A stretch of 48,987 nucleotides of DNA. It comes from JBBDMW01 sp040878005 (lineage in GTDB: Bacteria; Chloroflexota; Dehalococcoidia; Lucifugimonadales; Lucifugimonadaceae). Below are positions 8,279-16,304 of this stretch, one piece after another. The notes under the pieces are model-generated. The model had not been told where the DNA came from. It did no database searches and saw only the letters and a list, made by a program, of their open reading frames with translations. A program made the position numbers and the translations under genes. How positions within the stretch are numbered: position 1 is the stretch's first letter; each line of letters begins with the position of its first letter. The DNA lies in the NCBI GenBank assembly GCA_040878005.1, contig JBBDMW010000070.1, positions 1 to 48,987 of the forward strand, read 5' to 3'.

Positions 8279-9043
8279 ATGAAACTTGAGGGCAAGGTGG
8301 CGCTCATTACAGGCGCAGGCAGCGGAATTGGTGCAGCGACTGCCCGGCTCATGGCAGCCGAGGGCGCGGCCGTCGCGGTTACTGGCGTACCGGCGGAAGG
8401 CGTGAGCGCGGTGGCTGCAGAACTGCACGCGGCAGGTCATCGTGCCGTGTCAATCCCTGCTGACGTGTCGCAGGCATCAGCCGTGAAGGATGCGGTGGAT
8501 CGGACAGTCAACGAGTTCGGACGACTGGACATTGTGGTTCCGAACGCCGGCATTCAGCTTCACGACCGTGACGTCAACCTGCATGAGCTGCCCGAAGAGG
8601 TTTGGGACCGGACGCATGATGTGAACTACCGGGGCGTGTTCCTGACCTGCAAGTATGGCCTGGCGCAGATGGTCAAGCAGGGCGACGGCGGAGTGATCGT
8701 GATCGTGGCTTCCGTCACCGGCCTGAACGGAAGGTCTGGCAACCCGTCCTACATGACCGGGAAGACCGGCCTGCTGGGGTTGGGACGGTACATCGCCGTG
8801 CACTACGCTAAGCACGGCATCCGCTGCAACACGATCTGCCCCGGAGCGCTGGAACGGACGCCGAATCATGACATTCACCCAGATCCGGAAGCACGCAGGG
8901 AGCGCGCTGAGCAATCCATTCCACTTGGAAGGCTTGGCGCCCCGGAAGACATAGCGCCGTTCATAACTTTCCTCGCCACACCCGAAGCCGGTTACGCCAC
9001 CGGGGCTAACTTCGTGATTGATGGCGGCCTGACGGTCGCGTAG
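8279..9043 (+). CDS. SDR-family NAD(P)-dependent oxidoreductase
   Basis: A classical short-chain dehydrogenase/reductase of 254 residues. The nucleotide-binding motif TGAGSGIG is at residues 12-19, the NAG motif at about 90-92, and the catalytic Ser (VASVTG) plus Tyr-x-x-x-Lys (YMTGK) near 145-162. The C-terminus (GANFVIDGGLTVA) is typical of the family. It oxidises or reduces a hydroxyl/keto group; the substrate is unknown. An AAAGGCG ribosome site precedes the ATG. It lies in an apparent two-gene operon with the DUF421 gene. Confidence 0.9.
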   Translation: MKLEGKVALITGAGSGIGAATARLMAAEGAAVAVTGVPAEGVSAVAAELHAAGHRAVSIPADVSQASAVKDAVDRTVNEFGRLDIVVPNAGIQLHDRDVNLHELPEEVWDRTHDVNYRGVFLTCKYGLAQMVKQGDGGVIVIVASVTGLNGRSGNPSYMTGKTGLLGLGRYIAVHYAKHGIRCNTICPGALERTPNHDIHPDPEARRERAEQSIPLGRLGAPEDIAPFITFLATPEAGYATGANFVIDGGLTVA

Positions 9044-9186
9044 CCGGAGTTTCATGAAATCTTCTCTGGCAGAGGGCTGTCGAAGACTGAGCCTTCTGCA
9101 CCGCGGTGACACAATGAGTCATGCCCAACGCGGCGGTTCCGTGGCGGCTGCGTGCCTGGAAATCACACTTAACAGGGGATGTGCTT

Positions 9187-10467
9187 GTGGAATATGCAGA
9201 AGATGCACCGTTTGATGAATCACGAGTCAACCCGTTCAAGATGGCGCAACGGCAACTTGATGACAGCGTGGCCCTGCTGAAGCTGGATGCGGCCAGCCAC
9301 ACGATCCTCAGGCAACCGGTACGCGAGCTCTGGGTTTCTGTGCCAGTCCACATGGATGACGGTCACACGGAGATTTTCAGGGGCTTCCGAATTCAGTACA
9401 ACGACGCCCGTGGGCCGACCAAGGGCGGCATCAGGTTTCATCCCAACGAAACAGTGGACACGGTGCGCGCCCTGGCTGCGTGGATGACGTGGAAGTGCTC
9501 AGTTGTGGATCTGCCGCTTGGCGGAGCAAAGGGAGGGGTGATCTGCGATCCCGGGAAGATGTCAGCGGGCGAGATAGAACGGCTGAGCCGCGGCTATATC
9601 GATCAGATCGCGCGAATGATCGGGCCGGGGAGAGACATCCCGGCGCCGGATGTTTACACGAATTCGCAGATCATGGCCTGGATGATGGATGAGTACTCCC
9701 GAATTTCCGGCGGCCACAACCAGTTCGGGGCCTTCACAGGTAAACCGCTGGGAATCGGCGGGTCCGTGGGCAGGGGTGACGCAACTGCGCGTGGAGGCTG
9801 GCACACCGTCCGGGAGGCTGCGGGCGGGCTGGGCATTGAACTGAAAGGCGCTTCATTCGCTGTCAACGGCTACGGCAACGCAGGGTTCTACGCAGCATTG
9901 ATAGGACAGCAGGAATACGGCTGCCGAGTTGTTGCGGTCAACGACACGAGGGGAGGCGTCTACAACGAGGCGGGGCTAGACGCCCAGGCTGTGTACGAAC
10001 ATAAGGCAAGGACCGGCTCCGTTGCCGGGTTCGAAGGTGGGGAACCAATAACACCTGACGCCTTACTTGAGCTGGATGTGGCGGTCCTATGGCCGGCCGC
10101 TCTTGAAAACACCATCACCCAGGAGAACGCTCCGCGCATCAGGGCCAGGATCATAGCTGAGGCAGCCAACGGCCCGACAACACCAGAGGCAGATGATGTA
10201 CTTTATGAGAAGGACATCCTGGTCATTCCTGACCTTTTATGCAACGCAGGTGGAGTAGTCGTTTCATACTTCGAGATGGTGCAGAACCATGACATGTATT
10301 ACTGGACGGAAGCAGAAGTTCATCAACGTCTCGAACAGAAAATGACGACAGCGTATAGAGCCGTTGCCGTTGAATCGAAAGAACGTGGCGTGAACATGCG
10401 CCGCGCCGCCTACGTTGTGGCCGTGCAGAGAGTTGCAGATGCAATGAAGGCTCGCGGCTGGGTCTGA
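9187..10467 (+). CDS. gdhA: Glutamate dehydrogenase (Glu/Leu/Phe/Val family)
   Basis: An enzyme of the Glu/Leu/Phe/Val dehydrogenase family, about 426 residues, the usual length of the short hexameric glutamate dehydrogenases. The dimerisation domain carries GPTKGGIRFHP and the catalytic Lys region GGAKGG. The Rossmann domain has NGYGNAG. It interconverts glutamate with 2-oxoglutarate and ammonium; a branched-chain or phenylalanine dehydrogenase is less likely by length and motifs. The start is placed at the GTG at 9187, eight nt after AGGGG; an ATG at 9121 in frame lacks a ribosome site. An 11-bp-phased operator array begins 24 bp after its stop and is read away from it, so the array does not drive this gene. 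Confidence 0.88.
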   Translation: MEYAEDAPFDESRVNPFKMAQRQLDDSVALLKLDAASHTILRQPVRELWVSVPVHMDDGHTEIFRGFRIQYNDARGPTKGGIRFHPNETVDTVRALAAWMTWKCSVVDLPLGGAKGGVICDPGKMSAGEIERLSRGYIDQIARMIGPGRDIPAPDVYTNSQIMAWMMDEYSRISGGHNQFGAFTGKPLGIGGSVGRGDATARGGWHTVREAAGGLGIELKGASFAVNGYGNAGFYAALIGQQEYGCRVVAVNDTRGGVYNEAGLDAQAVYEHKARTGSVAGFEGGEPITPDALLELDVAVLWPAALENTITQENAPRIRARIIAEAANGPTTPEADDVLYEKDILVIPDLLCNAGGVVVSYFEMVQNHDMYYWTEAEVHQRLEQKMTTAYRAVAVESKERGVNMRRAAYVVAVQRVADAMKARGWV

Positions 10468-10490
10468 GGGTACCGATTGGGGGCAACTCG

Positions 10491-10564
10491 ACTACAATCC
10501 GGTCACTCTACGTTTACATGCTGCTTACATCGTGGTCACAGATCGGTAACCATCGCCCCGTAAC
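10491..10564 (+). promoter_or_regulatory. 11-bp-phased NNNAC array, GlnR-like operator
   Basis: Six pentamers ending in AC are spaced exactly 11 bp apart: actac (ending 10495), gtcac (10506), tttac (10517), cttac (10528), gtcac (10539) and gtaac (10550). A further gtaac ends at 10564, out of phase. GlnR-type OmpR-family regulators bind gTnAC/GaAAC units with 6-nt spacers, which is this layout. A possible -10 (TAACAT) starts 11 bp after the last phased unit. No protein gene follows on this strand, only the candidate small RNA. Confidence 0.6.
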
Positions 10565-10569
10565 ATGGT

Positions 10570-10673
10570 CGTAGCGGGCAAGCCATACAACCCTCCTCAG
10601 ACGCGCAACAGGCACCCGCCAAAACTCAACAGCAACAGGGGGCGTACACGCAACTGCGCCCCCTGTTGCTTTT
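10570..10673 (+). ncRNA. Candidate nitrogen-regulated small RNA
   Basis: Between the phased operator array and a strong terminator lies about 100 bp with no reading frame. It can fold as GCGGG (10574-10578) paired with CCCGC (10615-10619), exposing a CCCTCC element (around 10591-10596) complementary to Shine-Dalgarno sequences. The 3' end is the terminator hairpin plus a T tract. This is the usual architecture of a trans-acting bacterial small RNA. Both the existence of the transcript and the targets are inference. Confidence 0.4.
10631..10673 (+). terminator. Intrinsic terminator
   Basis: A perfect 14-bp stem (AGCAACAGGGGGCG / CGCCCCCTGTTGCT) with a 12-nt loop is followed by TTT. It is too far from gdhA (164 bp, with an operator array between) to be an ordinary gdhA terminator, and it lies on the 3' side of the converging LiaF-like gene. 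Confidence 0.75.
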
Positions 10674-10721
10674 GCGCTACCAGCGTTCCAAGTCAACCCA
10701 CAGGCCAGCCTTGCGCGCAGG

Positions 10722-11389
10722 TCAACTCTTTATCTCCAATCCGCCAAAGAGCACGGTCCCTGTAATTGTGAGCAGCGGACCAGATGATGGCACTGCTGCT
10801 TTGCGGTCATCACTCGATCCGCCGAACAGGGCCGTGGCACGCATATCAACTCGCCACTCGGGCGGCACCCCCCAAACAGGACGGTGACGTCCACCGTCGC
10901 CCCCTCCGTAGGCAAAATGGCGTCGCGCAGGTCGAGTTTTCCGCCGCCAAATATGGCGGTTACCTGTCCGCCAAGGAACTCCTCAGCAGCGAAGCGGCTA
11001 TCGCCACCGCCAGCTATTGCCGAGATATTCACCGTCCCGCCAGACTCAGTGGCAGCCCGCTGGGACACGGGCGCCGTGCGCCTATACAACAGCCAGGCGC
11101 CGGCAACGATTATGAGGACCGGCCATAGTCGCCAAATGCTCAAATCTGTCACCCGGTCAATCAGCAGGAACGTCCCAACCAGCACAACCAGCACCGGCGC
11201 CAGATCCGCCCGGAAGCCCTGCGTCCACCACATCCATAGCCCCACGGCGATGATCAGCACCGGCCAGTAGGTGCCAATGAGATTGGTACCCTCGCCGAAC
11301 ACGTTCAACTCATCCAGCAGGAACAGGGTGCCTGCCGCGATGAGGATTATTCCCAGCAGGACCCGAGTGCTGGCGCCGTGCCTGTCCAT
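10722..11389 (-). CDS. LiaF-like membrane protein, frameshifted
   Basis: A four-helix membrane protein with repeated WPVLII segments (LiaI/LiaF-like TM region) followed by the beta-rich LiaF/cell-wall-active antibiotic response domain (AIFGGGKLDLRDA). In this sequence the frame breaks at a run of six G (10868-10873 on the plus strand). With one more G it continues as VLFGGVPPEWRVDMRATALFGG and ends TGTVLFGGLEIKS with TGA at 10722-10724, a textbook family C-terminus. As written the protein runs on in the wrong frame to 10730. Either a homopolymer sequencing error, a phase-variable run or recent decay explains this. GGAG lies 6 nt before the ATG at 11389. Role: probably envelope stress sensing; monocistronic. 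Confidence 0.78.
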
Positions 11390-11624
11390 TCCCTGCTCCA
11401 CTCAATAGGAGGTTATTTCAGGAGGATGATAGTGCATCCCGCATGTGTCTGTGTGAGGGGTTGCGCTCTCAATAGTATGTCCTGCCATCCGAGCGCTAAA
11501 GAACCGCGTCTGCGACCCGCCGCAGGTACAGTGCCGCCAAAAGGGGTAAAGTGCGCTCTGCCAAACCCAATGGCAAATTGTCTTAGGGTGAGGTCGCATC
11601 AGGAATGCAGGAGAGAGGACGCAT

Positions 11625-12707
11625 ATGCTCGAACGATTCAAGGTACCGGTGGCAGACCGGATTTATGTGAAGCAGGAGCGCATGCGCGCTGCCACAGAGG
11701 CATTGTTTCGCAAGGTGGGTATGGACGATGAAGACGCCCGGACATCAACGGATGTGCTCATCACCAATGATCTAAGAGGCGTGGAATCCCACGGCGTCTC
11801 TAACGGCATGCGCCGTTATGTGCAGTCGTACTCTTCCGGAGAACTGAATCCCCGCCCCAACTTCAAGATCGTGCGGGAATCAGACACCACGGCCACCATG
11901 GACGCCGATGGAGCGCTGGGGATCCACGTCGGCCCCATGGCCATGAACATGACCATAGACAAGGCTGAGAAACATGGTATGGGAGCAGTTTCGGTATTCA
12001 ACTCCGGACACCTTGCAGGATGCGGATACTACGCCATGCTCGCGGCGCAGCGGGATATGATCGGCCACTGTATGACGGCAGGCGGAGCCGGGCTTACTCC
12101 GCCCACGTTCGGCGCAGAGCCCCGGTTTGGCACCAACCCCATTGCGTACGCCGCGCCTGCGCGGCATCAGCCCCCGTTTCTGTTTGACGTGGCGACCACT
12201 CAGGTGGCGAACAACAAGATTGGCCTGGCAGAACGTGTAGGAGCGAACCTGCTTCCCGGCTGGATTGCCACCGAGGACGGAACGCCCATCATGGAAGAAG
12301 GGCCTGCGCCGGACAAGTACTACATGCTGCCAATCGGCGGCACACGTGAGAACGGCTCCCACAAGGGCTACGGGTTCATGCTCATGAACGAAATCATGTG
12401 CAACGAGCTGTCCGGCTTCGGCCCCGGGTTCCTCGCTGGCCGCAGGGGCGGCGGCCATTTTTTCGCTGCCTACAAGATAGATGCGTTCACCGACCTGGAA
12501 AAGTTCAAGGACGACATGGACACACTCCTGGAGGCCTTGAAGACTACAAAGCCGGCGCCCGGCCATGACCGCGTGTACTACGCGGGGTTGCAGGAAGCAG
12601 AGGAGACCGAGCAGAGAACGCGCGATGGCATTCCGTACCACAAGGAAGTCATTGAATGGTACAAGTCGATAGGCGCTGAGTTGAACGTGCCAATCGACCT
12701 GCCATAA
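11625..12707 (+). CDS. Ldh2-family malate/lactate/ureidoglycolate dehydrogenase
   Basis: A 360-residue NAD(P)-dependent oxidoreductase of the Ldh2 (YlbC/YiaK/malate dehydrogenase type 2) family, unrelated to classical LDH. Family marks are DLRGVESHGVSN near residue 50, SGHLAGCGYY near 125, FGTNPIAYAAP near 165 and SHKGYGF near 245. It oxidises a 2-hydroxy acid to the keto acid; relatives act on malate, sulfolactate, ureidoglycolate or sugar acids, and the substrate here cannot be read. AGGAGAGAGG lies just upstream of the ATG. The gene ends at a very strong terminator and converges with the third enolase-superfamily gene; the two could serve one catabolic route. Confidence 0.88.
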   Translation: MLERFKVPVADRIYVKQERMRAATEALFRKVGMDDEDARTSTDVLITNDLRGVESHGVSNGMRRYVQSYSSGELNPRPNFKIVRESDTTATMDADGALGIHVGPMAMNMTIDKAEKHGMGAVSVFNSGHLAGCGYYAMLAAQRDMIGHCMTAGGAGLTPPTFGAEPRFGTNPIAYAAPARHQPPFLFDVATTQVANNKIGLAERVGANLLPGWIATEDGTPIMEEGPAPDKYYMLPIGGTRENGSHKGYGFMLMNEIMCNELSGFGPGFLAGRRGGGHFFAAYKIDAFTDLEKFKDDMDTLLEALKTTKPAPGHDRVYYAGLQEAEETEQRTRDGIPYHKEVIEWYKSIGAELNVPIDLP

Positions 12708-12780
12708 GTGGGCGATGGCCAGGCGGTTCGGATTGTCCCAATGTGACCAGGCGGGCCGGCCAATGAGAATGGCCAGCGTA

Positions 12781-12814
12781 CACAGGGGAGGCCGGATCTC
12801 CGGCCTCCCCTGTG
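12781..12814. terminator. Strong hairpin terminator between convergent genes
   Basis: A perfect 15-bp stem (CACAGGGGAGGCCGG and its complement) with the loop ATCT. It lies between the dehydrogenase gene and the minus-strand enolase-superfamily gene that ends at 12841. A T-rich stretch (TTCTTTTC) follows on the plus strand. Confidence 0.75.
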
Positions 12815-12840
12815 GTATTCGCCTTCTTTTCGTTTACTGA

Positions 12841-14067
12841 CTAAGGCTGACGCAGGCGGCGCAGTGTCTTCTGGCGGCGGTACCGCTGCTGGTAGTAGAC
12901 GTGCTCGTCGTAGGTTCCTGGCTCGTAAGCGCCATCATCAGGCGAGCCCGGCAGGGCCGTGTTGCCGTGGCTCGGGTTGGCTGCCACCACGTCTTCGTCT
13001 ATGTCCACACCAAGACCTGGCGCATTGGGCACCTCGATGTAGCCATTGACGGTTTCCGGGTGCGGCTTGATGACTTCGTAGCGAACCGGCACATCAATCT
13101 CCACCCGTTCCAGGATCAGGGCGTTTGGTATGGAAGCCAACACGTGCAGGGCGGCGTACTCGGCCACTGGCCCCAGCGAGCCAGAGTGGGGAGCCACCTG
13201 TATGTAGTGGGCCTCCGCCATGGCCGCCAGCTTCTTCATCTGGGTGATTCCGCCGATCCGGCCAGTGTCCGGCTGCACAACGTCAACGATTTCCCGCTCG
13301 ATGAGTTGACGCACGCCCCAGATGTGGGAGTGCCTCTCACCGGCAGCAATGGGAATATCCACGTTGTCCTGGATGCGGGCCAACGCCTCTATGTTGTCCG
13401 GCGCAACCGGGTCTTCGTAGAACAGGAGGTTGTAAGGCTCCAGCGCCTTGCCAATAAGGATGGCGTCCTTTGTGGTGAGCCAGGGCGGGCCATGGGCATC
13501 CACCATGATGTCCATCTCATCGCCCACGGCCTTGCGAATGGCCTCTACCTTGTCTACGGGGTTGCCTACTCCGCCGGTCTTGACTCCGGTGATGCCCTTT
13601 TCCTTCAGTTCCAGCGCCCGCTCCGGTGTGCCGGCATGGCCATAGACGCGGATCTTGTCACGCATCTTGCCGCCAAGCAGGTTCCATACCGGTGTGTTCA
13701 GCGCCTTGCCCTTGATGTCCCAAAGCGCCATGTCTATGCCGGTCATGGCGCCTGAGCCAACGGTGCCGGTCATGCCGTTGCCCATTGTGGAGATGAGGAT
13801 CTTCTGGGCGATCCGCTCGATGTCCATGGGGTCTTCGCCGATCAGCAGCGGCGTGATGTCATTAACCGCCGTCTCAATGACCCGCGGCCAGCCACTGCAT
13901 TCGCCGATTCCCCAAATGCCCTCATCCGTATATATCTTCACAAACAGCCAGTTGCGGACGGTCCACCCGTGCCCCCTCCGGCTGCCGGTGGGCGTCGTGG
14001 ATGCCCAGGCGTCCGGCGGCGGAGCGCCGACGTGCATAAGAAAGGTCTTAACCTCGGTGATTTTCAC
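12841..14067 (-). CDS. Mandelate racemase/enolase-superfamily enzyme
   Basis: A third enolase-superfamily enzyme, 408 residues from the GTG at 14067 (VKITEV). The upstream extension of the open frame to 14226 is not protein-like, and AGGAGG lies 12 nt before the GTG. Marks are ALWDIKGKALNTPVWNLLGG in the cap, MVDAHGPPW, YEDPVAPDN, AAGERHS and VAPHSGSLGP in the barrel, which give the three carboxylate metal ligands and the C-terminal His. It is closest in layout to galactonate/rhamnonate-type acid sugar dehydratases. The C-terminal 40 residues after DVVAANP are Pro/Gly- and Arg-rich (YQQRYRRQKTLRR) and unusual for the family. Confidence 0.87.
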   Translation of the reverse strand: MKITEVKTFLMHVGAPPPDAWASTTPTGSRRGHGWTVRNWLFVKIYTDEGIWGIGECSGWPRVIETAVNDITPLLIGEDPMDIERIAQKILISTMGNGMTGTVGSGAMTGIDMALWDIKGKALNTPVWNLLGGKMRDKIRVYGHAGTPERALELKEKGITGVKTGGVGNPVDKVEAIRKAVGDEMDIMVDAHGPPWLTTKDAILIGKALEPYNLLFYEDPVAPDNIEALARIQDNVDIPIAAGERHSHIWGVRQLIEREIVDVVQPDTGRIGGITQMKKLAAMAEAHYIQVAPHSGSLGPVAEYAALHVLASIPNALILERVEIDVPVRYEVIKPHPETVNGYIEVPNAPGLGVDIDEDVVAANPSHGNTALPGSPDDGAYEPGTYDEHVYYQQRYRRQKTLRRLRQP

Positions 14068-14296
14068 TGCTCTCAGATTCCTCCTGTGAGTAACTTCTAC
14101 TCGGCTCATCTTGACGCGTACCGTCGGCATTGTACGCATTGGAACGCGCTGCGCCAGTGGTGGCCATCTCATTGCAGGCCACATGTATGTGAACGTTAAC
14201 ATATATGCGACGATATTCGTCATCAATTGAACTAATGAACCAGCGTTTGGCGCAACATGCGATCAACAATTGCCACAAAAGCCCCATGTTCATCTG

Positions 14297-14324
14297 TTGA
14301 CTGTCATAAAAACTGCTACAATAT
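14297..14324 (+). promoter_or_regulatory. Putative sigma-70 promoter
   Basis: TTGACT (14297-14302) and CAATAT (14319-14324) are separated by 16 bp. It faces the small gene at 14504 and would give a leader of about 170 nt. Confidence 0.45.
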
Positions 14325-14329
14325 CTCCT

Positions 14330-14503
14330 GTCAGGCAACGGAGCCGCCAGCACCGGCGCCCGGGCCTGACGGGGTACGCCCGACGGGCGGATGACGGACG
14401 ACGGAAAACGATTTCCGTTGCTCTAATTTCCAACGTCAAACGGCGCTGTCGATGCGTCGCTAACCACCCGTAGCGGATCGGCCCCAATCCAGGAGCCATA
14501 GAA
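14330..14503 (+). promoter_or_regulatory. Structured 5' leader of the 36-residue gene
   Basis: The leader can form several hairpins: GTCAGGC (14330-14336) with GCCTGAC (14364-14370) enclosing CGCC/GGCG, then CGCCC-GAC-GGGCG, then ACGGAAA-ACGA-TTTCCGT (14401-14418). The density of paired segments is higher than in neighbouring spacers. I do not recognise a known riboswitch class. Confidence 0.35.
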
Positions 14504-14614
14504 ATGGCGCAGCAGCAGAAACCGAACTCCAAGCCTCAGACCGGCGCCCAGGCCAAACCGGCAGCCAAGCCAGCCGCTAAGCCGGCGATCAAGCCAGGCG
14601 TACCCAAGAGGTAA
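14504..14614 (+). CDS. Small Ala/Lys/Pro-rich basic protein (36 aa)
   Basis: A 36-codon gene too short for routine calling. AGGAG lies 8 nt before the ATG, a promoter lies upstream and an intrinsic terminator starts about 43 bp downstream, so it is a self-contained unit. The protein is strongly basic and low-complexity: MAQQQKPNSKPQTGAQ, then AKPAAKPAAKPAIKPGVPKR. The AKPAAKP repeats resemble the tails of histone H1-like or HU-like nucleoid proteins and would be disordered and nucleic-acid-binding. Function is unknown; a free DNA- or RNA-binding peptide is a reasonable inference. Confidence 0.6.
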   Translation: MAQQQKPNSKPQTGAQAKPAAKPAAKPAIKPGVPKR

Positions 14615-14656
14615 CAAAGGCATCGGTTGACCGGCGCTGAGCCGGACTGCGGCCTC

Positions 14657-14692
14657 ACCGGCCCCGGAAGTATCCGGGGCCGGTTCTTTTTT
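14657..14692 (+). terminator. Intrinsic terminator of the small gene
   Basis: A 12-bp perfect stem (ACCGGCCCCGGA / TCCGGGGCCGGT), loop AGTA, followed by TCTTTTTT. A classical rho-independent terminator, 43 bp after the small gene. Confidence 0.85.
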
Positions 14693-14907
14693 ATCCGGTT
14701 CGCCCAGCAGGCCTCAACGCCCGCGGCTCGGATTTTTATTGCCGTTGCAACTGAATCGAGAAAGCACCCTCCGCATCGAACTCCTGAGAGCCATTGTCAA
14801 TTGCGCTCGGTCCTGTGCCTTGGTGAGGCTTGTCCACCGGGGAATGAGTAATAAAACAGGACCTTCTCCGCCACCAACACCAAAGCGCCAACAACAGGAG
14901 CGATTCG

Positions 14908-15354
14908 ATGAAGGTAAAGAATCTTGGGCATGTGGTTCTTCGGGTCAGGGACGCGGAAGCGTCAGCCCGCTGGTACGAACAGGTGCTTGGGCTGCATGTG
15001 ACATACAAAATCCCCGGCAGGATGGTCTTTCTCAGCAGCCGGGATGACACATCTCATGAGCTGGCGCTCATGAGCCTGGGACCGAATGCAGCGGGGCCGT
15101 CAGCAGATCGCGTGGGCCTCTACCATATTGGATGGCAGTTGGAGAGCCTGGAAGACCTGACGGGGCTTCGCGCCCGGCTGGAAGAGCAGGGTGTCCGAGT
15201 AGCCGGGATCGGCGATCACGGCATCTCGCTGGGTGTTTACGTGTTTGACCCAGACGGCAACGAACTTGAGTTCTTCTACGAACTGCCACCGGAGGAGTGG
15301 CCCAGCAGTGGCGATCTGTTCACCGGGCATTTTCCAAAGCCGGTTGAGGTGTAG
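14908..15354 (+). CDS. VOC-family (glyoxalase/extradiol dioxygenase) protein
   Basis: A 148-residue vicinal oxygen chelate protein made of two beta-alpha-beta-beta-beta modules. It starts KVKNLGHVVLRVRDAEASARWYEQVLGL, giving the first His ligand, continues with YHIGWQL for the second His and ends with VYVFDPDGNELEFFYE for the Glu ligand. This metal triad supports an active metalloenzyme, for example a glyoxalase, dioxygenase or epimerase. The substrate is unknown. AGGAG lies 7 nt before the ATG. It has no close same-strand partner, so it is probably monocistronic. Confidence 0.87.
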   Translation: MKVKNLGHVVLRVRDAEASARWYEQVLGLHVTYKIPGRMVFLSSRDDTSHELALMSLGPNAAGPSADRVGLYHIGWQLESLEDLTGLRARLEEQGVRVAGIGDHGISLGVYVFDPDGNELEFFYELPPEEWPSSGDLFTGHFPKPVEV

Positions 15355-15584
15355 CCCCAACAGCGCGTCTCGTACTACGCTCTGAGAACGCAACGGCACA
15401 CATTCCAAAGGTTTCGCGATGACTTAAGGCGACGCGCAAGGGATACCTTCCGTCATCTGCCCGCGCAACGTGGCAAACAACTTCGCGCGGGCTGCGCACT
15501 CGTCCCCCATAATGAGTTGACCGCCCCGTCTACATGTGGGCGATTTACAATCTCGAAGAATTGTGGCTCATCAATGGCGGTATC

Positions 15585-16208
15585 GTGAAAATAGTCTTCA
15601 GGTCAGCGACCCTGGTATTCGTCATGACCGGTTTAGCCCTCCTCGCCACCGGATGTTTCACAGGGGGAGATCATCCATACGACGTCAACTATGCATCCGT
15701 AGATGAAATAGTAAGTGATTCGGACCGCATCGTGGCAGCGAGGTTTGTTGAGGCGGAACAACAGACCATAGAGGAAGACACTACGGGGGATGGAAGTCCC
15801 GATTCTCAATTCATGGAGGTCTTCAGCCGCTTCGTGATTACACAATCGTTCAAGGGAAGCGCTCTCGCTGGCGATGAGATGGTTGTGGTCACGGGGCATG
15901 ATCCTTACAGCGGACGCGTCCGGGACAGCGAAGGCGTAGTGCACGAGTTTGTGGAAGGGCAGGAGTACGTCCTGTTCCTCTATGGAAGGCGCCGCCCTCT
16001 CAACTACCCGCCGGATTACGGGAACATAGTCTGGTCACATACAGGAGAGCCAGGGATAGCTACTGTTGAGAACGGCCAGATGCATTTCCTGGCCACGCAA
16101 CGCTATATGGACTACATGTCCACGATGGGTTTGCAATCAGCCAGCACCGATTCAGTTGCCCCTTTTGAATTGTCGCTTGATGGACTGAGGGAGATGACCG
16201 GCCAGTAA
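15585..16208 (+). CDS. Predicted lipoprotein of unknown function
   Basis: A secreted lipoprotein of about 207 residues. The signal peptide VKIVFRSATLVFVMTGLALLATGC ends in a lipobox LATGC. The GTG at 15585 is chosen as start because it gives a signal peptide of normal length; an ATG at 15534 would place 17 extra residues before it, and neither has a strong ribosome site. The mature domain is acidic and beta-rich with VDEIVSDSDRIVAARFVE, EVFSRFVITQSFKG and EGQEYVLFLYGR. I do not recognise the family. It ends 96 bp before the first PII gene on the same strand. Confidence 0.7.
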   Translation: MKIVFRSATLVFVMTGLALLATGCFTGGDHPYDVNYASVDEIVSDSDRIVAARFVEAEQQTIEEDTTGDGSPDSQFMEVFSRFVITQSFKGSALAGDEMVVVTGHDPYSGRVRDSEGVVHEFVEGQEYVLFLYGRRRPLNYPPDYGNIVWSHTGEPGIATVENGQMHFLATQRYMDYMSTMGLQSASTDSVAPFELSLDGLREMTGQ

Positions 16209-16304
16209 CGGCACGGTCGAATTCACTCACGTTAATATCACGCCCCCTATTGGGCTCACCCACCAACTCAAGTGTTAACTTCGGTATCAAGGGAGGGCAG
16301 TCAG

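Noticed and set aside
12901..13755. A 284-codon open frame opposite the third enolase-superfamily gene.
   Set aside because: Opposite-strand shadow of a gene with clear family motifs; no ribosome site or recognisable domain.
14376..14418. Two hairpins, one with an ACGA tetraloop, recalling the guanidine-II (mini-ykkC) riboswitch.
   Set aside because: The first hairpin does not present an ACGR tetraloop, and the downstream gene is not of the associated transporter or carboxylase types.
16226..16263. Pentamers ending in AC upstream of the first PII gene.
   Set aside because: Only three of four positions are in 11-bp phase and none fits GTAAC/GAAAC well, so chance is likely.
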